A DNA stretch of 64,000 nucleotides from Haloferax larsenii JCM 13917 (GTDB taxonomy: Archaea; Halobacteriota; Halobacteria; Halobacteriales; Haloferacaceae). The stretch is taken from positions 1 to 64,000 of the forward strand of contig NZ_AOLI01000031.1 in the NCBI RefSeq assembly GCF_000336955.1. Direction: 5' to 3'. This document shows positions 58,073 to 64,000 of the stretch, piece by piece. The translations under genes were made by a program, and so were the position numbers. A model generated the notes under the pieces. That model was not told the origin of the DNA and made no database searches. It saw only the letters and a program-made list of their open reading frames with translations. Numbering within the stretch: the stretch's first letter is position 1; the number at the start of each line of letters is the position of its first letter.

Positions 58073-58974
58073 AATTCATCGAAGAGCTCGTCGTCGACGA
58101 GTTTCTCCCGACGTTCCGCGCGCTCCTCGCAGAGGACCTCCGCGACCGCGGGTTCACCCAGTCGGAGGTGGCGGACGCGCTCGGAATCAGCCAGAGCGCC
58201 GTCTCAAAGTACGCCCACGGCGAGGTCAACGTGAACGCCCGCGTCGCGGACGACACGCGCGTCCGCGAACTGGTCGACCAAGTCGGTGAGGGACTCGCAA
58301 CCGGCGACATGACGCCGGTGCAAGCCCTGGTCGAAGCCGAGGTGCTCATCCGGCAACTCGAAGAGGCGGACCTCCTCTCTGATCTCCACGAAGAGGCGAT
58401 GCCCGAACTGGCCTCCTACGACGGCTTCCACAACATCCACGACCCAGAGAGTCACCTGCGAACGGTCGAACAGGTTCGCTCGTCGGTTCGGCGGGGACTT
58501 CGGAAGCTCACCAACACCTCCGGCTTCGCAGGACTCATCCCGAACGTCGGGTCGAATCTGGTCGAGTCGCTGCCGGACGCCGAGGGAATCGACGACATCG
58601 CGGGCATCCCCGGCCGCATCTTCGACGTGAAGGGACAGGCGACGGTTCCGGGCGAACCGGAGTTCGGCGTCAGCGAACACGTCGCGTCCGTGCTTCTGTC
58701 GGCCCGTGCCGCCGGTGCCGACGTGAACGCCGGTCTCAACATCGTCTACGACGCCGGTGTCGTCGAGGAACTCGAAGCCGCCGGCTACGAATGCATCGAG
58801 TTCGATGCAGACGCGCCCACTGACCCGGTTCGCGCCGTGCTCGAAGCCCGCGACGACGACCTCCCGGAGACGTTCGTCGTCTACCAGACCGGGAGCTACG
58901 GCATCGAGCCGATTACCTACGTCCTCGGCCCCGACGCCCCGACTGTCGCCGACGCGGTTCGCGTGCTGCTCTGA
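58069..58974 (+). CDS. thiR: thiamine-responsive repressor ThiR (HTH plus ThiN)
   Basis: A 301-residue regulator. The N-terminal helix-turn-helix (about 27-55: [20 protein letters not shown]) is followed by a ThiN domain (about 125-300, [20 protein letters not shown] near 130, [20 protein letters not shown], and [16 protein letters not shown] near 273). In archaea ThiN fused to HTH binds thiamine phosphate and represses thiamine genes. It is joined to dcd by a 4-bp overlap. A matching inverted repeat lies over the thi4 start region only 1.8 kb away. Confidence 0.9.
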   Translation: MKFIEELVVDEFLPTFRALLAEDLRDRGFTQSEVADALGISQSAVSKYAHGEVNVNARVADDTRVRELVDQVGEGLATGDMTPVQALVEAEVLIRQLEEADLLSDLHEEAMPELASYDGFHNIHDPESHLRTVEQVRSSVRRGLRKLTNTSGFAGLIPNVGSNLVESLPDAEGIDDIAGIPGRIFDVKGQATVPGEPEFGVSEHVASVLLSARAAGADVNAGLNIVYDAGVVEELEAAGYECIEFDADAPTDPVRAVLEARDDDLPETFVVYQTGSYGIEPITYVLGPDAPTVADAVRVLL

Positions 58975-58980
58975 AGGACG

Positions 58981-59688
58981 ATGGCTCCCGACTTCTCGGC
59001 GGAACTGTCTCCTGACTCCGACGCCCGCTCGCCAGCGACTATCGCGCAATCGTTCTACACGCGCTGGGCACGTCTCTACGACACGCTCGCCCGCCGAGCG
59101 CCGGGTGTCGGAACCGTCCGCGAAGAGGCGGCAGACGCCCTCGACCTCTCACCCGGCGAGACGGTGGTCGAGATGGGCTGTGGAACCGGCGCGAACCTCC
59201 CGTACCTCGCGGAACGCGTCGGCACCGACGGAACCGTCGTCGGCGTCGATTTCTCACCCGGCGTCCTCGACGTGGCTCGCGAGCGCGTGCGCGACTACCC
59301 GAACGTCCACCTTGTCCGCGCCGACGCGACCCGGCCACCGCTCGCCGACCCGGACGCGATTCTCGCGACGTTCGTCTCGGGGATGTTCGACGACCCCGAA
59401 GCAGTCGTCTCGTCGTGGGCGGACCTCCTCGGACCGGGCGGGCGGCTCTGTCTCGTCGACCTCGCGGAGACGACAGATTCGACGTGGCGGGCGCTCAACC
59501 CACTCTTTCGAGCACTCGTTCGCGTCACTGCACCACCCGGGACGCGGACGATGCGCGGGTCGCCGACTGCGATGCTCGACGAGCGACTCGTCTCTGCGCA
59601 TCAGATGCTCGAAAAACGGTGTCGTGTGACTCACCGAGAAAGGCACGTATTCGGGTTCGCACGCGTCAGGGCGGGCGTGGTCGAGTGA
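58981..59688 (+). CDS. class I SAM-dependent methyltransferase
   Basis: A 235-residue enzyme of the UbiE/type-11 kind: motif I VVEMGCGTGANLPYLAERVG near 62-81, then VVGVDFSPGVLDVARERV, and LGPGGRLCLVDLAET near 151-165. It begins 6 bp after thiR and may be part of the dcd-thiR transcript. The substrate is unknown; small-molecule or quinone-type methylation is plausible. The N-terminus (YTRWARLYDTLARRAPG) matches quinone methyltransferases loosely. Confidence 0.85.
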   Translation: MAPDFSAELSPDSDARSPATIAQSFYTRWARLYDTLARRAPGVGTVREEAADALDLSPGETVVEMGCGTGANLPYLAERVGTDGTVVGVDFSPGVLDVARERVRDYPNVHLVRADATRPPLADPDAILATFVSGMFDDPEAVVSSWADLLGPGGRLCLVDLAETTDSTWRALNPLFRALVRVTAPPGTRTMRGSPTAMLDERLVSAHQMLEKRCRVTHRERHVFGFARVRAGVVE

Positions 59689-59700
59689 GTCAGACAGTAA

Positions 59701-59738
59701 GTCGGTAGGTGGTCGGGGGATACTGTCGGTAGGTGGTC
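59701..59738. repeat. two 14-bp direct repeats between convergent genes
   Basis: GTCGGTAGGTGGTC occurs at 59701-59714 and again at 59725-59738, in the gap between the methyltransferase and thi4 stops. Confidence 0.6.
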
Positions 59739-59805
59739 AGAGAGTCGAAATAGGTTGCGTCAAAGAGGCACTGGGGGAAGTAGCAACGGGACCGGGGGAG
59801 ACGGC

Positions 59806-60729
59806 CTAGTCGTCGGCGGCCGCGGGACCGCTGATGGTCACTTCGGGCGCGTCGCGGCCGAGTTCGTCGAGGCAGGACTGCGCCGCCTGCTTCCCGGACA
59901 GGAGCATGGCACCGAAGGTCGGACCCATGCGCGGGAGGTGGTGAGCCGTGGCGACGGCCATGCCGGAGGCGACGACGCCGGGGTGGACGACGCCCGTCTG
60001 CTCGACGATATTGTCTTCGCTCTCGGAGACCCACATCGAGTCGTGGCCGGGCGAGTCGTGGCCGGGTGCGCCGTACTCGCCGTCGCTCGTCTTGTCCATT
60101 CCCGTGTTGTGCTCTTTGGCGTGCTCGATACCGCTCACGTCGAGGACGCCGCGCTCGGAGAGCTTCGAGAGGACGACGGCGTCGTGGCCCGTCGCGTCGA
60201 GCACGAGGTCGGACTCGACGGCGATGGGGTCGACACAGGTAAGCTCGCGCGGGAGGGCGTGGACCGGCGTCCAGTTCATGACGATGCCGCCGACGCGGTC
60301 GTCTTCGCGGAGGACGACGTCGGTGAACTCGGTCATGTTCTGGATTTCGGCACCGGCGTCACAGGCGGCCTTGATGAGCGCGGAACAGGCGTGCGGGCCG
60401 TCCGCGACGTAGAGTCCGTCGGCCTCGTCGCTTTCTTCGTACGGAACGTCGAGTTCGTCGAGGACTTCGTGAGCGGGGCTGCGGACGGTGATTTTGTTCA
60501 TCAGGAACCCACCGAGCCAGAAGCCGCCGCCGAGGTAGTTGTTCTTCTCGACGATGGTTACGTCGACGTCGCGTTCCGCCAGTTCCTTCGCTGCGACGAG
60601 CCCGGAGGGACCGCCGCCGACGATGATGACCTCGGTGTCTGTGCGCTCGCGGAACTCCTCCATCCACGAGTCGGAGATTGCGCGCGTGACCTGTGCTTCT
60701 GTCGCGTCGGTGAATCCATCGAACGACAT
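59806..60729 (-). CDS. thi4: thiamine thiazole synthase Thi4
   Basis: A 307-residue flavoprotein-fold enzyme. An NAD-binding motif [20 protein letters not shown] at 34-53 opens the chain, with [15 protein letters not shown] near 65-79 and [12 protein letters not shown] near 180. At 165 there is a Cys (RELTCVDP), the position of the sulfur-donating Cys205 in yeast THI4, so this is a suicide-type enzyme that gives its own sulfur to make the thiazole. Archaeal Thi4 from methanogens has His there instead and uses sulfide. The gene starts at 60729; an inverted repeat covers the region between its TATA-like box and the ATG. Confidence 0.94.
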   Translation of the reverse strand: MSFDGFTDATEAQVTRAISDSWMEEFRERTDTEVIIVGGGPSGLVAAKELAERDVDVTIVEKNNYLGGGFWLGGFLMNKITVRSPAHEVLDELDVPYEESDEADGLYVADGPHACSALIKAACDAGAEIQNMTEFTDVVLREDDRVGGIVMNWTPVHALPRELTCVDPIAVESDLVLDATGHDAVVLSKLSERGVLDVSGIEHAKEHNTGMDKTSDGEYGAPGHDSPGHDSMWVSESEDNIVEQTGVVHPGVVASGMAVATAHHLPRMGPTFGAMLLSGKQAAQSCLDELGRDAPEVTISGPAAADD

Positions 60730-60755
60730 ACTACCTAGTGATATTACTTGGTAGT
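60730..60755. promoter_or_regulatory. putative ThiR operator at the thi4 start
   Basis: ACTACCTAGT and ACTTGGTAGT form a 10-bp inverted repeat with one mismatch and a 6-nt spacer. It sits directly between the TATA-like TTTTAC (60754-60759, minus strand) and the ATG at 60729, so a bound protein would block a leaderless transcript. thiR is encoded 1.8 kb away. Confidence 0.6.
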
Positions 60756-60894
60756 AAAACGTTTCGACACGCACACCTCTCCGTCGAGAGACGACGAAAC
60801 TCCCGTAGACCCCGGTTACATCCATGTCGCCTGCCTCTTTTTGTTGGCGAGGTCCGTACGATGTGTTAATGCCCGAATCAGAGGTGGCAGTCGC

Positions 60895-61875
60895 ATGAAC
60901 ATGCTCTACGACGGTGAGTGGCGAACCGACGAGTTCGTCGCTAACAACGAAGACGGAGAGTTCGAGCGACAGACCACGACGTTCCGAAACTGGGTCGGCG
61001 AGGACGACCGATTCCCCGTCGAATCAGGCCGGTACCATCTGTACATCTGTCGCGCCTGTCCGTGGGCACACCGCACCGCGATGACGCGCGCACTCATGGG
61101 ACTCGAAGATGTCATCTCCCTCTCGCTCGTCGAACCAGTGCGAATCGACGACGGGTGGGAGTTCTCCGAGGAGTACCCCGACCCGCTCTACGGCGAGGAA
61201 TTCCTGCGCGACGTCTACCTCCGGGCCGACGAGGAGTTCACCGGCCGCGTGACGGTTCCAGTGCTGTGGGACAAAGAACGCGAAACCATCGTCAACAACG
61301 AGTCGCGCGAGATAATGCGGATGTTGACGACCGCGTTTTCAGACCTCACGACGACCGGGGTCGACTTGCTTCCCGAGGGGTCCGAAGACGAGGTAGACCG
61401 CCTCATCGACGAGATTTACGACCCGATAAACAACGGCGTCTACCGCGCTGGATTCGCATCGACCCAAGAGGCCTACGAAAACGCCGTCACCGAACTGTTC
61501 GACGCGCTGGACCACTGGGACGACGTGCTCGCCGACCAGCGATTCCTCGCCGGTGACACGCTCACCGAGGCGGACATCGCCATGTTCGTGACGCTGATTC
61601 GCTTCGACCACGTCTACCACACGCACTTCAAGTGCAACAAGAAGGCCATCCACGAGTACGACAACCTCTGGAACTACACGAAGGAACTCTACCAGTTGCC
61701 CGGCGTCGCAAAGACGGTCAACATGGACCACATCGTTCGCCACTACTTCGTCAGCCACGACGACATCAACCCCAAGCGTATCTACGCTGTCGGCCCGGAC
61801 CTCGACTTCACCGAACCGCACGACCGGGACCGACTTGACGCCGACCTCCCGCCAGCTATCGCCGCCGACGACTAA
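60895..61875 (+). CDS. ECM4/YqjG-type glutathione S-transferase family protein
   Basis: A 326-residue protein. It matches glutathionyl-hydroquinone reductases: CRACPWAHR near 52-60 with the nucleophilic Cys55, and the C-terminal helical GST domain ([20 protein letters not shown] near 217-236, [18 protein letters not shown] near 235-252, [18 protein letters not shown] region). Haloarchaea use gamma-glutamylcysteine rather than glutathione, so the thiol cosubstrate is probably different. TTAAT near 60866 lies 28 nt before the ATG, supporting the start. Confidence 0.88.
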   Translation: MNMLYDGEWRTDEFVANNEDGEFERQTTTFRNWVGEDDRFPVESGRYHLYICRACPWAHRTAMTRALMGLEDVISLSLVEPVRIDDGWEFSEEYPDPLYGEEFLRDVYLRADEEFTGRVTVPVLWDKERETIVNNESREIMRMLTTAFSDLTTTGVDLLPEGSEDEVDRLIDEIYDPINNGVYRAGFASTQEAYENAVTELFDALDHWDDVLADQRFLAGDTLTEADIAMFVTLIRFDHVYHTHFKCNKKAIHEYDNLWNYTKELYQLPGVAKTVNMDHIVRHYFVSHDDINPKRIYAVGPDLDFTEPHDRDRLDADLPPAIAADD

Positions 61876-61949
61876 GTACAGCACCCTCTATTTTCGCTCC
61901 GCTTCTCCCCCGCGACGAATACTTCCGGCCGCCAGCGCTAGGTGTTCAC

Positions 61950-63023
61950 ATGGCCGGTCGAATAGCCCAGCTTCGAAATCGACTCGAACCACCACCCCGA
62001 GCGGTGGACTGGTCGATTCTCGTGCTCGTGGTGTTCGAGACGCTTTCCGGCGTCCTCAGCCTCGGCGCTGGCCATCCCGCGAACGCCCTCCTCTTTGTCG
62101 CCCATGGTGTCGCCGGACTCTCACTCGTCGCCCTCGTCGGGTTCAAACTCTATCGCGTCCGTCACCGCGTCCTCGACTCACGCCTCCACGACCGAACGAC
62201 GGCCATCTCTGTCCTGCTCGCCATCGTCGCGCTCGCGGCACTCGGAACCGGCATCGCGTGGGTCGCGGGCGTCGAGATTCGGTTCGGCTTCTGGACGCTC
62301 CTCAACGTCCACATCGGCTTCGGCCTCCTCGTGATTCCGATTCTTCTCGTCCACCTCCGGTCGCGGTTTCACACGCCGAGCAGAGCCGACTTCGCGGGGC
62401 GTCGCCGGGCGCTCCAGTACGGGGCGCTCCTCGTCTTCGGCGCGGCGGCCTACCGGGCGACAGAAATCGCCGGGGCTGTCCAGGGGACGACGCGCCGGTT
62501 TACCGGGTCGCGTCCGCTCCCGCCCGGCGAGGGAAACGACGCGTTCCCGGTCACGAGTTGGGTCGCAGACGACCCGGACCCTATCGACCCGGAGACGTGG
62601 TCGCTTTCGGTCGTCGGCCTAGTCGATACGCCGCTCGAACTCGGCGTCTCCGACCTCGACCCCGACGAGACGCAGTCGGTCCTCCTCGACTGCACGAGTG
62701 GCTGGTACACAGAGCAAGACTGGTCCGGGTTCCGCCTCGGCGACCTGCTCGATTCGGCCGGTGTCGAGGAAGCTGCCCGCTGGGTCACGATTCGGTCGGT
62801 GACGGGCTATCGCTGGTCGTTCCCCATCGCGGAAGCCCGCGAGATGCTTCTTGCGACTCACGTCGGCGACGAACCACTCTCCCACGGCCACGGCGCGCCG
62901 CTTCGGCTCGTCGCTCCGGACCGCCGCGGGTTCCAGTGGGTCAAGTGGATAGAGACAATCGAGGTGCGGCGGCGACGCGACCCGGCACAGTGGGTGGCGG
63001 TGCTGGTGAGTGGGTTTAGCTGA
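61950..63023 (+). CDS. membrane-anchored sulfite-oxidase-family molybdopterin oxidoreductase
   Basis: A 357-residue fusion. The N-terminal 150 residues contain four to five transmembrane helices with His residues in helices (FVAHGVAG near 49-56, LLNVHIGFGLLVIP near 118-131, LVHLRSRF near 134-141), like a b-type cytochrome. The C-terminal domain (about 165-345) is a sulfite-oxidase/YedY-type molybdopterin domain, with LLDCTSGWYTEQDW near 246-259 containing the Mo-ligand Cys248 and LRLVAPDRRGFQWVKWI near 318-334. It probably oxidises or reduces an S- or N-oxide at the membrane; the orientation of the active site is uncertain because there is no Tat signal. Confidence 0.85.
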   Translation: MAGRIAQLRNRLEPPPRAVDWSILVLVVFETLSGVLSLGAGHPANALLFVAHGVAGLSLVALVGFKLYRVRHRVLDSRLHDRTTAISVLLAIVALAALGTGIAWVAGVEIRFGFWTLLNVHIGFGLLVIPILLVHLRSRFHTPSRADFAGRRRALQYGALLVFGAAAYRATEIAGAVQGTTRRFTGSRPLPPGEGNDAFPVTSWVADDPDPIDPETWSLSVVGLVDTPLELGVSDLDPDETQSVLLDCTSGWYTEQDWSGFRLGDLLDSAGVEEAARWVTIRSVTGYRWSFPIAEAREMLLATHVGDEPLSHGHGAPLRLVAPDRRGFQWVKWIETIEVRRRRDPAQWVAVLVSGFS

Positions 63024-63063
63024 AGTCGGCGTCGAACGCTCCGTTACCGTCGTTTTCGAACCG

Positions 63064-63816
63064 TTACTCGCCGTCTTCGCCCGAGCGAATCGCCCGCTCG
63101 GCCGCTTCGAGCGCCTCGTCGGCGTCGAAGTCGGCGACGATAGCTTCGAGTTCTTCACGGCTGGCGTCTCGGAGGTCGCGGGCGTGGGCGGTGATGTTCG
63201 GAACTGCCCGCATGATGTTGTCCACGATGGGCACCGTCGCCACCTGTGCGGAGCGCGACATCGGGTTGAGGTCGACGACGATTTCGATTTTATCCATCTC
63301 GCCGAGTGCCTCGGCGCGGTCGCCGTCTTCGAGGGGGACGACGACGACGTCTGCGCTTCCGATTCCGTCGGCGTCGACTTTGGCGCGCTCGTGGTCCAGT
63401 CCGGGGATGCGTCCATCCGCGGTCAGTCCCTTCACCTCCTCGATACCGTGTTCGCGGAGGTGGTCGGCGATGGCCTGCATTCGCTCTTCGGTCCGGTTGA
63501 AGAGGTTGACTTCCACGTCGGCACCGACTGCCTCGGCGAGGTCGCCGACTTCCGCGGGGCAGAGCGCGGCCACGTTGCCGTTGACCGAAATGACCGGGTG
63601 GTCGGCGAGAAGGAGATGCGCGGCCGCAGCACGCTCGGCGGCGTCGGCACTGGGAATCGTCTGCTCGCCGAGGAGATAGTCGAACGCCTCGCCGCGACCC
63701 TGTGCGATGAGGCCCTGCTTGCTCGTGATGCCCTTTTCCACGCCGTCTTCGATACGATGTCGAGTGAGAAGCGACTGGTAGCGGGGATGGCTTTCGGGAA
63801 TCTCGATGTCGCTCAT
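63064..63816 (-). CDS. pps: 4-phosphopantoate--beta-alanine ligase (archaeal phosphopantothenate synthetase)
   Basis: A 250-residue enzyme of the archaeal CoA pathway (COG1701 type): HPVISVNGNVAALCPAEVGD near 74-93, VNLFNRTEERM near 103-113, and VVVDLNPMSRSAQVATVPIV near 179-198. It joins 4-phosphopantoate to beta-alanine with ATP. The start ATG at 63816 matches MSDIEIPESHPRYQSL. It follows the pantoate kinase gene on the same strand with 75 bp between, the usual archaeal pairing. Confidence 0.92.
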   Translation of the reverse strand: MSDIEIPESHPRYQSLLTRHRIEDGVEKGITSKQGLIAQGRGEAFDYLLGEQTIPSADAAERAAAAHLLLADHPVISVNGNVAALCPAEVGDLAEAVGADVEVNLFNRTEERMQAIADHLREHGIEEVKGLTADGRIPGLDHERAKVDADGIGSADVVVVPLEDGDRAEALGEMDKIEIVVDLNPMSRSAQVATVPIVDNIMRAVPNITAHARDLRDASREELEAIVADFDADEALEAAERAIRSGEDGE

Positions 63817-63890
63817 TGGGTAGGAGTCGTCACCGGGGGTCTAACATGTTTTCTCATTTCCCCCACCGCGATACCACCGGATGTCGAGAA

Positions 63891-64000
63891 CTACTGGCTC
63901 TCCAGCGTCGCTCCCGCCGGGTGCACGCGACAGACTTCGGGGTCGTAGCCCGCGTCGGAGAGGCCCGTTCCGATGGCGAAGACCGTCTCGCCGAGCATCG
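63891..64000 (-). CDS. pantoate kinase, C-terminal end only
   Basis: The last 36 codons of a gene entering from the right edge: MLGETVFAIGTGLSDAGYDP and then VCRVHPAGATLESQ before TAG at 63891-63893. The G-E-T-V-F-A-x-G-T motif and the CoA-pathway neighbour fit the GHMP-family archaeal pantoate kinase, which phosphorylates pantoate ahead of the next enzyme encoded here. The call rests on the short tail plus context. Confidence 0.6.
   Translation of the reverse strand, partial: MLGETVFAIGTGLSDAGYDPEVCRVHPAGATLESQ

Overview
This window reads as chromosomal DNA of a halophilic archaeon of the Haloferax type. The signs are a GC-rich, C/G-ended codon style with very acidic proteins, Tat signals on nearly all exported proteins, TATA boxes placed 26-28 nt before start codons (leaderless transcripts), and archaeal marker genes (Orc1/Cdc6, RpoP, L37Ae, prefoldin beta, Pcc1, TruD, Pth2, ThiR, archaeal CoA-pathway enzymes). 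From memory, the order orc / DUF58 cluster / citramalate synthase / HVO_0649-type zinc finger / Thi4 matches the orc5-oriC2 neighbourhood of Haloferax volcanii. That placement is inference.

Layout. 1-6612: the end of a low-complexity coiled-coil protein, a Spo0M-like protein, a lipoprotein with a C-terminal sortase signal, a zinc-ribbon/glutamate dehydrogenase pair and a large Bat-type sensor-regulator. 6613-10263: an AT-rich island with a truncated gene, a 58-residue membrane protein and two Tat-exported proteins of unknown function. 10264-17502: a type IV pilus operon read leftwards (pilB, pilC, then five small proteins that all carry pilin-like N-termini). 17503-19389: a second lower-GC stretch with small membrane proteins and a Tat lipoprotein. 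19390-29108: an acyl-CoA synthetase, a membrane histidine kinase next to a UbiA prenyltransferase, a MoaD-like protein ending in Cys-Cys, a large chemotaxis-type transducer and small orphan genes. 29359-36293: a complete peptide-type ABC importer whose two ATPases are fused.

36392-43469 holds a methyltransferase, an Orc1/Cdc6 gene, and beside it a replication origin with five direct and one inverted copies of an origin-recognition repeat. It continues with a DUF4129/DUF58 operon facing a MoxR ATPase. 43620-45472 holds tRNA-Ser(CGA), followed by two extra copies of its 3' end (likely integration scars), three related two-helix mini-proteins and BluB. 45567-57380 is mostly housekeeping: citramalate/isopropylmalate synthase, GMP synthase subunit A, DUF2070, a translation/transcription cluster (DUF3194, prefoldin beta, Pcc1, RpoP, L37Ae, DUF2103), TruD and Pth2. 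57482-64000 covers dCTP deaminase, the thiamine repressor ThiR and, nearby, thi4 with an inverted repeat over its start region, an ECM4-type glutathione-transferase homologue, a membrane-anchored molybdopterin oxidoreductase, and two enzymes of archaeal CoA synthesis (phosphopantothenate synthetase and the end of pantoate kinase).

The best second-look items are the origin repeats, the tRNA-Ser scars, the thi4 operator, the odd domain inside the fused peptide-transporter ATPase, the zinc-less L37Ae, the MoaD-like protein without Gly-Gly, the pilin array and the AT-rich exported-protein island.
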